A stretch of 22,125 nucleotides of DNA from Puniceicoccaceae bacterium (GTDB taxonomy: Bacteria; Verrucomicrobiota; Verrucomicrobiia; Opitutales; Coraliomargaritaceae). Below the pieces are notes generated by a model. It ran no database searches. It worked only from the letters and a program-made list of their open reading frames with translations, and had not been told where the DNA came from. Every line of letters starts with the position of its first letter. Within the stretch, counting starts at the first letter, position 1. This document shows, piece after piece, positions 15,617-22,125 of the stretch. The stretch spans positions 1-22,125 of the forward strand of contig PXBU01000085.1 in assembly GCA_003566795.1 (NCBI GenBank), in the 5' to 3' direction. A program made the translations under genes and the position numbers.

Positions 15617-17014
15617 ATGCTTCATCGGTATAGTTTATTTTCGTTATTCCTGGCTGGCTCCGTCATGGCCGCCCCGCTGAATATCGTCCTGATCACTGCG
15701 GACGACATGAACTGGGATTCGACCGGGGTGACGGGCAGCACGGTGCCGAACATCACGCCAAACATCGACCGCCTTGCCTCCGAGGGTATCCTGATGACGC
15801 AAGCACACGCGACCATCCCCGTCTGCCAACCGGTGCGGGCGACGATGCACACCGGACTCTATCCGAACCGCAGCGGCGTACGCGGCTTCAACCCGATCAA
15901 CGCAGGCGTGCGGACGATCAATCAGGTCATGCACGAGCACGGATACCTCATCTCGATGTTTGCCAAGCTCCCCCACTACAAACCTGCCAGCAAATTCCAT
16001 GTCGACTATGCCGTCTCCGCCAAAGAACTCGACGTCGGGCGCAACCCCGAAAAGTTCGCCGCGCATACCCGCACCTTCCTTGAAATGGCGCAGGAAAAAG
16101 AGCAGCCCTTCTTCCATCACGTCAATGGACAAGATCCGCACCGCCCCTTCCTTTGGAACGGGGAGGAATCGCGCGAGGGTATCTTCCCCGGCGTTAATCG
16201 GATAATAGGGCCGGAGGAAGTGGAGGTACCCGGATTTCTGGAAGACCTGCCAGCGGTGCGCCAGGAAGTTGCCGATTACTACACCTGCGTACACCGCTTC
16301 GATGAAATGGTCGGCAAAGTGCTGCAGGAGATCGACGAGGCGGGCCTGACCGACAACACCTTGGTCATGCTCTTCGCCGGTGATCACGGGATGGCCTTTC
16401 CTTTCGCGAAATCCAACCTCTACGCAGCGGGCACACGCGGCACCTTGATCCTGCGCTGGCCGGGAAAAATTCCAGCCGGAGTGATCGACCATAAACACCT
16501 GGTTGCTACCATCGATTTTGCGCCGACCCTACTGGAGGCCGCCGGACTTCCGGCCATTGAGGGGATCGACGGGCGCTCCTTCCTGGAAATTGCCAAGGGC
16601 GGACGCCAAGACGGACGCGAGCATGTGTTCACTGTCTATCACGAGACTTTCGCTCCGGTGCTTTTTGAAACGCGGGCCATCCGCACCCGCGATTCCGCTT
16701 ACATTTGGAATGCCTGGAGCGATGGTGAAAAGCGCTACCGCGCCGAAAACATGACCGGCGCGACATGGGCAGCCATGGTAGAGGCCGGTAAGACTGATCC
16801 GGGAATTCGCGCTCGCTGCGACTACTACCTGTTTCGTGAACCCGAAGAATTTTTCCTCGTCGATTTCGACGGCGACGAGCGGAATAACCGTATCGACCAC
16901 CCCGCCAATGCCAGCCAGGTCGCCGAAATGCGTAGGAAGCTCCTTGAGTGGATGGAAAAATACGAAGACCCCCTGCTCGATGACTACCGCAGCCGGGCCA
17001 TCCCACCCCGCTAA
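15617..17014 (+). CDS. Secreted arylsulfatase-type sulfatase (S1 family)
   Basis: A 465-residue formylglycine-dependent sulfatase with signal peptide MLHRYSLFSLFLAGSVMAA. The mature protein opens LNIVLITADDMNW (metal ligands Asp29, Asp30). It carries the maturation motif C70-Q-P-V-R74 in PVCQPVRATMHTGLYPNRSG, where Cys70 would become formylglycine. Further metal residues lie in LFAGDHGMAFPFAKSNLYAAGTRG, and HVNGQDPHRPF is a typical substrate-pocket strand. The overall pattern is nearest the heparan N-sulfatase-like branch. The probable role is desulfating a polysaccharide outside the cytoplasm. An anaerobic or aerobic maturase would be needed elsewhere in the genome. The ATG at 15617 is chosen over the open frame from 15563 because it begins the signal peptide. 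Confidence 0.94.
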   Translation: MLHRYSLFSLFLAGSVMAAPLNIVLITADDMNWDSTGVTGSTVPNITPNIDRLASEGILMTQAHATIPVCQPVRATMHTGLYPNRSGVRGFNPINAGVRTINQVMHEHGYLISMFAKLPHYKPASKFHVDYAVSAKELDVGRNPEKFAAHTRTFLEMAQEKEQPFFHHVNGQDPHRPFLWNGEESREGIFPGVNRIIGPEEVEVPGFLEDLPAVRQEVADYYTCVHRFDEMVGKVLQEIDEAGLTDNTLVMLFAGDHGMAFPFAKSNLYAAGTRGTLILRWPGKIPAGVIDHKHLVATIDFAPTLLEAAGLPAIEGIDGRSFLEIAKGGRQDGREHVFTVYHETFAPVLFETRAIRTRDSAYIWNAWSDGEKRYRAENMTGATWAAMVEAGKTDPGIRARCDYYLFREPEEFFLVDFDGDERNNRIDHPANASQVAEMRRKLLEWMEKYEDPLLDDYRSRAIPPR

Positions 17015-17193
17015 CAAGCCCGACCTCGCCGAACCAGCAAACTCCGAGCCTTGATGCGCCCCCCCGTGGCACCGGCGCTCGCGCATGGACCCATCCCCGT
17101 GAAGACGATGGCCCGGCAGCCCGAACGCTCAACCGCCCGTCGCATAACCAGGCAAGCATCCCTCTACCACTCTACCAAATCGCTCTTAAAAAT
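17015..17193. other. Non-coding GC-rich intergenic stretch, possible repeated element
   Basis: No gene is supported here. The stretch holds an ATGCGC/GCGCAT inverted pair (17054-17059 and 17081-17086) and CTCTACCA-type direct repeats at 17162-17177. The minus strand is open across it (readings such as VRAAGPSSSRGWVHARAP). I recall similar strings from spurious hypothetical proteins in related genomes, which would suggest a dispersed non-coding repeat. That recollection is not evidence from this sequence. Confidence 0.3.
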
Positions 17194-17214
17194 TTTAGCC
17201 TGGCAAAATATATA
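17186..17214 (+). promoter_or_regulatory. Candidate rpsO promoter overlapping the 20-nt repeat
   Basis: TTAAAA (17186-17191) and TATATA (17209-17214) are separated by exactly 17 bp. The 20-nt repeat (17194-17213) covers the spacer and most of the -10 element. This would give an rpsO leader of about 310 nt. Confidence 0.33.
17194..17213 (+). repeat. 20-nt exact repeat, copy B
   Basis: Identical to 11202-11221 (TTTAGCCTGGCAAAATATAT). In this copy an upstream TTAAAA at the right distance makes it promoter-like. Confidence 0.6.
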
Positions 17215-17417
17215 CATCTGAACGATATTTTCGTTTCGCGAAGACCATGATTACAAAACTCCCTAAAAAATCACAATTTTGCCGCAGTGAACCATTCTAC
17301 AGCAGTGAAGCGATTCGACGGGAAAACTTAGATTTTTACCTTGCGCACCCACGCGAAAGGCCCATCTTTCGCAGTTCAGCGTAAGAGCGCGCCCTGAGAA
17401 GGGCCCGCTCCCCGGCT

Positions 17418-17508
17418 AGTCTCTCGGTCACAACACAACGAGAGACTTTAGCGGTCAGGGTGGTCAGGTGACGACCCCGACGGTTCCGGCAAATCGGAAT
17501 CCATAGTC
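17418..17508 (+). promoter_or_regulatory. Structured rpsO 5' leader, probable S15 autoregulatory element
   Basis: Three consecutive hairpins precede rpsO. The first is AGTCTCTCG (17418-17426) with CGAGAGACT (17439-17447), nine perfect pairs. The second is GGTGGTC (17459-17465) with GACGACC (17470-17476), one mismatch. The third is GAC-GGTTCCG (17479-17488) with CGGAATCC (17495-17502) and GTC (17506-17508), containing a T bulge. Ribosomal protein S15 represses its own mRNA through leader structures in several phyla, with different folds in each. The location and structure fit such a role, but regulation here is inferred. Confidence 0.5.
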
Positions 17509-17531
17509 AGGGAAACTCAAATCAAACACAT

Positions 17532-17810
<279 letters not shown>

Positions 17811-17821
17811 GACTTTACATC

Positions 17822-17860
17822 ATGCCGGGCTTCGCGAAACGGAGCCCGGCATTTTATTTT
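17822..17860 (+). terminator. Rho-independent terminator after rpsO
   Basis: ATGCCGGGCT (17822-17831) pairs perfectly with AGCCCGGCAT (17843-17852) over ten bases. An 11-nt loop separates them and a T-rich tail (TTTTATTTT) follows. It starts 12 nt after the rpsO stop codon. Confidence 0.9.
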
Positions 17861-17887
17861 CCCCCGTTCTTTCAAAACACCTTATCG

Positions 17888-17962
17888 CAATCGTAATCTT
17901 AATCATAATCCTCCCCCATGCGACCCGAGGATTACGATTAGGAGTAGGATTACGATTAGGAA
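17888..17962. repeat. Inverted array of hexamer repeats (ATTACG/ATTAGG type)
   Basis: The left arm (17888-17913) consists of TAATCN hexamers and the right arm (17927-17962) of ATTANG hexamers. The right arm includes GGATTACGATTAGGA twice (17929-17943 and 17947-17961), 18 bases apart. The arms are imperfect inverted copies around a GC-rich loop (CCCCCATGCGACCC) and could form a long hairpin in the rpsO-pnp gap. Confidence 0.75.
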
Positions 17963-18119
17963 TCTCCCAAGGAGTTCGATCATTTCCTCTAGGTCGGAGA
18001 GGGTTTACCCCTCGACCAACGCTTGCTGGGCCTGACAAAACACGCCACCCCCTCGCTCGCCATCGAATGACGCATCGCGTCGAAGCATGAAGCCTCTCCT
18101 ACCCATCAATTTTCCCGAA

Positions 18120-18142
18120 GCATCGCAACCGATTTGCGGTGC
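18120..18142 (+). promoter_or_regulatory. Hairpin in pnp leader
   Basis: GCATCGCAA (18120-18128) pairs with TTGCGGTGC (18134-18142) with one T-G wobble and a five-base loop, about 65 nt before the pnp start. pnp leaders carry stem-loops for autocontrol in enterobacteria; any such role here is inference. In the rest of 17963-18206 I see no gene and no convincing promoter. Confidence 0.35.
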
Positions 18143-18206
18143 TGGCGGCAGATGACGGTCCCATCCCTGACATGCCGTTGAATGCAAAAAGCAACACACA
18201 CATAGA

Positions 18207-20378
18207 ATGAAACAAAAACACAACGTAAGCGTTGACGGGCTCGATATCGAGTTCGCAACAGGTACCCTGGCAGGCCTCGCAAGTGGCGCTGTCACCATCC
18301 GCTCCGGCGAGACCGAACTCTTCGTTTCGGCTACCGCAGCATCCACCCTCCGCCCCGGACAAGACTTCTTCCCGCTCACGGTGGACTACCGTGAGAAATT
18401 CTCCGCTGGCGGCAAATTCCCCGGCGGCTACTTCAAGCGCGAAGGTAAGCCCTCCGAAAAGGAAATCCTCCCCTCCCGACTTTGTGACCGGCCCCTGCGG
18501 CCGCTCTTCCCTAAGGGCTTCATGAACGAAGTGCAGGTCATCGGCCTGCTGCTCTCGACTGACCGCATCCACGAACCGGATGTGCTCATGGTCAATGCCG
18601 CATCTGCCGCGACCCTGATCTCCGACATCCCCTGGAACGGCCCGGTCGGCTGTGTCCGCGTCGGCCAAATCGACGGCGAATTTATCACCAACCCGACCCA
18701 CGATGAAATGCTCGATTCCGACCTCGATCTCATTTACGTCGGATCAGAGACCGAAATGCTTATGATCGAGGGTTCGGCCGAGTTCATCTCGGACGAACGC
18801 TTCTACGAAGCACTCGAATACGGTCAAAAAGCTATCCAACCCATCATCGCTGCTCAGCGCGAATTGGCCAAATTGGCGGGGAAGGAGAAAAAAGAATTCC
18901 CGCTAGTCACCACCCCGCAGGAAATCGTTGAGTTCTGCGAAGCCCACGCGGCTGAGAAGGTCAAGGAAGCCCTCGGCAACGACAGCTACTCGGCGCGCAA
19001 GATCGCTATTGAAGCAATCGCCGAAGAAACCACCGCTGCGCTGAAGGAAAAGCTGGGCGAAGAGAACGTGAATGGCGACGACGTTGCCCGCGCTTTCGAC
19101 GAAATCCAGGAGAAGCTCTACCGCCAGAACATCCTCGAGACCGGTCGCCGCGTCGACGGCCGCGGGGCACAGGACCTGCGTTCCATCTCCTGCGATACTG
19201 GTGTGTTACCCCGTGTCCACGGCTCTGCCATCTTCAATCGTGGTGAGACGCAAGCACTCGTTATCGCGACACTCGGCACCAGTCGCGACACCCAGGACAT
19301 CGACGGCCTCACTGGCGGTGCCCGCAGCAAGTCCTTCATCCTGCACTACAACTTCCCGCCCTTCTCGACGGGCGAGGCAGGACGTTTCGGCTTCACCAGC
19401 CGGCGGGAGCAGGGCCACGGTGCCCTGGCTGAGCGCTCGCTACTGCCCATCCTTCCCCCGGAAGATGAATTCCCCTACGCGATCCGCGTGGTTTCTGAAG
19501 TGATGAGCTCCAACGGCTCCACCTCGATGGCCTCGATCTGCGGCGGCTGCCTCTCACTAATGGACGCTGGCGTACCGATCACCGCCCCCTGCGCTGGTAT
19601 CTCCACTGGCCTCGTCACCGAACAGGACGAAAATGGTAAGATCACCAAGCACGTCATCCTGACCGACATTCTCGGCGCGGAAGACCACTTCGGCGACATG
19701 GACTTCAAAATCGCCGGCACACCTGACGGCATTACCGGCTTCCAGCTGGACCTCAAGATCCAGGGCCTGCCCTTCGACATCACTCTCGAGGCCATTAAGC
19801 AAAACCGTGAAGCCCGGATGAAGATCCTGGCCATCATGGCTGAGCACATGCCCGAAAGCCGCAAGGACCTGCGCGAGCACGCACCGCGCATCCACACCAT
19901 CAAAATCGATCCGGAAAAAATCGGTGCCCTCATCGGCCCCGGTGGCAAGAACATCCGCCGCATCACTGAAGTCTCTGGTGCCCAAGTCGATATCGACGAA
20001 GACAACTCCGGCAAGGTGCTCATCTTCGCTACCGACCAAGAATCGATGGAGCGTGCCATCCAGGAAGTCGAGCTCTGCACCGCCGAGATCCTCGTGGGCA
20101 AGACCTACCGTGGCATCGTGCGTGGCGTGAAGGAATTCGGCGCTTTCGTCGAATGTTTGCCTGGCAAGGAAGGTCTGGTCCACATCTCCGAACTGGCTGA
20201 CTTCCGCGTCAATAAAACCGAAGACATCTGCAAACTCGGCGACGAAATGGTCGTCAAGTGCATCGGCGTTGAGAAGGGCAAAGTCCGCCTCTCCCGCAAA
20301 GCCGCACTCGAAGAAGCCAAGGAAGCCGACGATGCCGACGCTCCCGAGCCGGAAAACGAGGTAAAGGCCAGCGAGTAA
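18207..20378 (+). CDS. pnp: Polyribonucleotide nucleotidyltransferase (PNPase)
   Basis: PNPase is a trimeric 3'-5' phosphorolytic exoribonuclease and a core RNA-decay enzyme. The 723-residue protein (E. coli 711) has all standard domains. The first RNase PH domain (about 10-225) includes FFPLTVDYREKFSAGGKFPGG. A helical linker follows, then the second RNase PH domain (about 310-540) with RRVDGRG, SFILHYNFPPFSTGE and the catalytic region GDMDFKIAGT (Asp497 and Asp499). The KH domain has the GXXG loop IGPGGKNIRRI (about 573-583), and the S1 domain is at about 625-700 (GIVRGVKEFGAFVE, EGLVHISELAD). An acidic tail ends the protein. There is no Shine-Dalgarno before ATG 18207. It is followed by a strong intrinsic terminator. 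Confidence 0.98.
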   Translation: MKQKHNVSVDGLDIEFATGTLAGLASGAVTIRSGETELFVSATAASTLRPGQDFFPLTVDYREKFSAGGKFPGGYFKREGKPSEKEILPSRLCDRPLRPLFPKGFMNEVQVIGLLLSTDRIHEPDVLMVNAASAATLISDIPWNGPVGCVRVGQIDGEFITNPTHDEMLDSDLDLIYVGSETEMLMIEGSAEFISDERFYEALEYGQKAIQPIIAAQRELAKLAGKEKKEFPLVTTPQEIVEFCEAHAAEKVKEALGNDSYSARKIAIEAIAEETTAALKEKLGEENVNGDDVARAFDEIQEKLYRQNILETGRRVDGRGAQDLRSISCDTGVLPRVHGSAIFNRGETQALVIATLGTSRDTQDIDGLTGGARSKSFILHYNFPPFSTGEAGRFGFTSRREQGHGALAERSLLPILPPEDEFPYAIRVVSEVMSSNGSTSMASICGGCLSLMDAGVPITAPCAGISTGLVTEQDENGKITKHVILTDILGAEDHFGDMDFKIAGTPDGITGFQLDLKIQGLPFDITLEAIKQNREARMKILAIMAEHMPESRKDLREHAPRIHTIKIDPEKIGALIGPGGKNIRRITEVSGAQVDIDEDNSGKVLIFATDQESMERAIQEVELCTAEILVGKTYRGIVRGVKEFGAFVECLPGKEGLVHISELADFRVNKTEDICKLGDEMVVKCIGVEKGKVRLSRKAALEEAKEADDADAPEPENEVKASE

Positions 20379-20422
20379 AAACGCAACAAGCAGCCCAGCT
20401 GCCCAAACGATTGATCCATTCC

Positions 20423-20454
20423 AAAAGCGGTCGCCGAAAGGCGGCCGCTTTTTT
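20423..20454 (+). terminator. Rho-independent terminator after pnp
   Basis: AAAAGCGGTCGCC (20423-20435) pairs with GGCGGCCGCTTTT (20440-20452) across 13 positions with one T-G wobble. A GAAA tetraloop closes it and a run of six T (20449-20454) follows. The A-run before and T-run after would allow action on both strands. Confidence 0.93.
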
Positions 20455-20549
20455 CGGTTTTTATCCAGTTCGGCGCACGTTTGGCAGCAGTTCAGTCCAA
20501 TTAACGCACCATCGCCGTGATTGGCATGGAAGATGTTCAAATAAAATAT

Positions 20550-21383
20550 ATGAGCAAAATTGGATTTCTTTTGGATATGGATGGTGTCATCTACCGTGGC
20601 AATGAGTTAATTCCCGGTGCAGACACCTTTATTAACGGATTACGCGAACGTGGCATCCCCTACTTGTTTTTGACCAACAATAGCCAGCGCACCCGGCGCG
20701 ATGTCGCCCACAAGTTGCGCAAGCTGGGAGTCAATGCCACCGAGGACGACGTCTTTACCTGCGCCATGGCAACGGCCCGCTTCCTGGCCAATCAAACACC
20801 CGGCGGCACCGCTTATGTGATCGGTGAAAATGGTCTGGTCAATGCCTTGCACCGCAACGGCTACACGGTTGCCGATGATGATGTGGACTATGTGGTGGTG
20901 GGCGAAGGCCGCACGCTTAATTTCGAAATGGTCGAGCGCGGCGTCCGCCTGGTGGATAAAGGTGCACGCTTGATCGCGACCAATATGGACACCACCTGCC
21001 CGACTGAAAACGGCATCCGCCCGGGCTGCGGAGCCATCGTCTCAATGATCGAGCGTGCCACCAACCGCACCGCTTTTTCCGTCGGGAAGCCCAGCCCAGT
21101 GATGATGCGTGCCGCACGCGAACAGTTGGGCCTGCGCACGGCGGAAACGATCATGGTGGGCGATACCATGTATACCGATATTCTCGGGGGCGCCCAAGTC
21201 GGCTACCGCACCGTGCTGGTTCTCAGTGGCCATACTACCCGCGCAGGCATCGCGCACTTCGCCTACAAGCCGGATCTGATCTGCGACTCAGTGGTCGATA
21301 TCCCCGAAACGTTCTATCTCGAAGCACCGCAGGCGACGTCGGATGAACTCACCACTGGGCCGTCAGGGCAGGTGGCCGTTTGA
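20550..21383 (+). CDS. HAD-superfamily subfamily IIA hydrolase (NagD-like phosphatase)
   Basis: A 277-residue haloacid-dehalogenase-type phosphatase. Motif I is LLDMDGVIYRGN with nucleophile Asp9 and acid/base Asp11. Motif II is FLTNNSQRT (Thr42), motif III is Lys180 in SVGKPSP, and motif IV is VGDTMYTDILGG (Asp205, Asp210). The large cap between motifs II and III is type C2a, as in NagD, p-nitrophenylphosphatase and phosphoglycolate phosphatases, so small phosphorylated metabolites are likely substrates. In-frame upstream starts exist (GTG 20517, ATG 20526), but homology favours the ATG at 20550 directly before the core strand. It follows the pnp terminator and is probably transcribed separately. 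Confidence 0.93.
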   Translation: MSKIGFLLDMDGVIYRGNELIPGADTFINGLRERGIPYLFLTNNSQRTRRDVAHKLRKLGVNATEDDVFTCAMATARFLANQTPGGTAYVIGENGLVNALHRNGYTVADDDVDYVVVGEGRTLNFEMVERGVRLVDKGARLIATNMDTTCPTENGIRPGCGAIVSMIERATNRTAFSVGKPSPVMMRAAREQLGLRTAETIMVGDTMYTDILGGAQVGYRTVLVLSGHTTRAGIAHFAYKPDLICDSVVDIPETFYLEAPQATSDELTTGPSGQVAV

Positions 21384-21408
21384 CTCGAGGCGGATTAGAA
21401 GATGGGCA

Positions 21409-21502
21409 GGTGGACTCGCTGGTAAAAGCGGGGTCGAAGCGGAATGTAGAGATTCCCCTCTCCCACTCGCAACCAACCCAAAACGAAGTTTCGAGTCCAC
21501 CG
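21409..21502. repeat. Spaced 10-bp perfect inverted repeat
   Basis: GGTGGACTCG (21409-21418) is the exact reverse complement of CGAGTCCACC (21493-21502), with 74 nt between them. It lies in the gap after the HAD gene. It could be the base of a larger folded RNA or a coincidence. Confidence 0.35.
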
Positions 21503-21521
21503 AATGCGCCACCCACCCTTG

Positions 21522-21566
21522 CGCCGAATCCAGTATTGCCTCAAGCAAGGCGGCGCGTTTCTTTTG
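21522..21566 (+). terminator. Terminator-like nested hairpin just before the next start codon
   Basis: GCGCC (21522-21526) pairs with GGCGC (21553-21557), enclosing GCCT (21539-21542) with AGGC (21549-21552). G plus TTTCTTTT (21559-21566) follows. It could end the HAD transcript, but it sits only four bases before the ATG at 21571 and may instead shape that gene's leader. Confidence 0.4.
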
Positions 21567-21570
21567 CAAC

Positions 21571-21870
21571 ATGGATGTCGAAACCCTAGCTCAATCAGCC
21601 ACCAGCCCAGCCGAAGAACCCGCTGGTCTCAACGATACCGAACGCTTGCTCTGGCTGGCCAAAGCTGGCCACTGGCACGAAGCCCACGATCTAAGCCAGC
21701 AAGTGCCCGATCCCGCCGGATCGTGGATCCACGCATGGTTGCATCGGCAAGAGGGCGATTACGGCAACGCCTGCTACTGGTATACGCGTGCCGGTAAGCC
21801 TGCTGCACCGGAAGAGGCTCCGCTCGAAAAGGAGTGGTTTGACATCGCACGGGCTCTGCTCGGCAAATAG
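21571..21870 (+). CDS. Conserved hypothetical protein, small helical
   Basis: A 99-residue, probably cytosolic, all-helical protein. The core reads LLWLAKAGHWHEAHDLSQQV, then GSWIHAWLHRQEGDYGNACY and WYTRAG. These paired helices resemble a TPR-like hairpin. I recognise the pattern (GxW-xAH, WIHAxLHRxEGDxxNAxYWYxRAG) as a small family of unknown function found in several phyla, but can give it no function. The frame stays open upstream to 21343 only by chance, since that part is Arg/Pro/Ser-rich, overlaps the HAD gene and lacks similarity. The ATG at 21571 is chosen because the conserved region begins shortly after it. Confidence 0.8.
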   Translation: MDVETLAQSATSPAEEPAGLNDTERLLWLAKAGHWHEAHDLSQQVPDPAGSWIHAWLHRQEGDYGNACYWYTRAGKPAAPEEAPLEKEWFDIARALLGK

Positions 21871-21923
21871 CCAAGCGGACCAGGGAGAGGTGGCCCACCT
21901 GCCCCGGAAACCGCTATCGTATT

Positions 21924-21954
21924 GCGGGCGCGGAGCAGAATCCTTCGGTCCCGC
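21924..21954. repeat. Possible REP-like palindrome beside the transposase gene
   Basis: GCGGG (21924-21928) pairs with CCCGC (21950-21954), with an inner GGA/TCC pair. It lies 7 nt beyond the stop of the partial minus-strand transposase. REP palindromes commonly flank RAYT genes, which is the main reason to list it. Confidence 0.3.
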
Positions 21955-21961
21955 ATCCTAA

Positions 21962-22125
21962 CTACCCGAATATCTCTTTCCGCAACCCCTGAATTGTCGC
22001 CAACCCCTGCCAGTCAGCCCCGCGTAATGGATGCACTTTGGGCGGATACTTCCGCCCCTTCTCCCGCTGCCAGGAATCCACCAAGCCGCGCACGAACTCT
22101 TGGCTACCCAGAATCGCCCCATCCG
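21962..22125 (-). CDS. Probable REP-associated/IS200-like transposase, C-terminal fragment
   Basis: Reading the minus strand from the right edge gives 53 codons to a TAG at 21962-21964. The product begins DGAILGSQEFVRGLVDSW, continues through a basic segment (QREKGRKYPPKVHPLRG) and ends GLRKEIFG. The pattern (F-x)DGxxxGSxxFV followed by a basic loop and a terminal LR motif is typical of the C-terminus of the Y1-transposase-related proteins annotated as RAYT or 'transposase' in Verrucomicrobia. The catalytic HUH and Tyr region is outside the window, so the activity cannot be confirmed. The gene is cut by the window edge, not visibly broken. Confidence 0.6.
   Translation of the reverse strand, partial: DGAILGSQEFVRGLVDSWQREKGRKYPPKVHPLRGADWQGLATIQGLRKEIFG

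Noticed and set aside
18178..18208. Promoter (TTGAAT ... TAGAAT) immediately before pnp
   Set aside because: The spacer would be 19 bp and the -10 would overlap the start codon, so transcription would begin inside the gene.

Overview
The window is about 22 kb of high-G+C, densely coded bacterial DNA. It most likely comes from a member of the Verrucomicrobiota, class Opitutia (Puniceicoccales/Opitutales-like). The evidence is the long-form IspG with a large internal domain (701 aa; the form known from Chlamydiae, Verrucomicrobia, Bacteroidetes and plants), the mix of secreted sulfatase, SGNH acetylesterase and PmoA-like proteins typical of marine polysaccharide-degrading Verrucomicrobia and Planctomycetes, and ATTAGG/ATTACG-type intergenic repeats. 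This placement is inference from gene content; there is no rRNA in the window. Almost no start codon here has a Shine-Dalgarno sequence at normal spacing, so several starts were placed by protein homology.

Layout. 1-263: 3' end of a DUF445 membrane protein. 313-1209: membrane-anchored protein with a Glu-Pro repeat stalk. 1308-3413: ispG (isoprenoid synthesis). 3502-3855: small cupin. 3986-4804 (minus): inositol-monophosphatase-family enzyme. 5007-6263: secreted sialate-O-acetylesterase-like SGNH hydrolase. 6397-7230: beta-hydroxyacid dehydrogenase. 7386-9501: sucC-sucD (succinyl-CoA synthetase, TCA cycle). 9619-9703: tRNA-Leu(CAA). 9785-11110 (minus): two-TM coiled-coil protein with a carbohydrate-binding-like C-terminus.

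11374-17014 is a same-strand cluster. It holds an L-isoaspartate methyltransferase with a signal peptide, an overlapping polytopic membrane protein with a spermidine-synthase-like domain lacking the usual catalytic Asp motif, a secreted PmoA-family (DUF6807) protein and a secreted sulfatase. 17015-17531 is a 517-bp intergenic region holding a structured rpsO leader. 17532-20378 is rpsO-pnp (ribosome and RNA turnover), with a strong terminator after each gene and a hexamer inverted repeat between them. 20550-21383 is a NagD-like HAD phosphatase and 21571-21870 a 99-aa conserved hypothetical. 21962-22125 (minus) is the C-terminal end of a probable REP-associated (RAYT/IS200-like) transposase cut by the window edge.

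Most of the window is housekeeping. The parts most worth a second look are: (i) the exported Pcm plus membrane SpeE-like pair; (ii) a palindromic segment that appears inserted in frame in ispG; (iii) two small dispersed repeat families, one of about 24 nt seen three times near gene 3' ends and one of 20 nt seen twice upstream of genes; (iv) the rpsO leader; (v) the hexamer inverted repeat between rpsO and pnp; and (vi) the right-edge transposase with a nearby palindrome.
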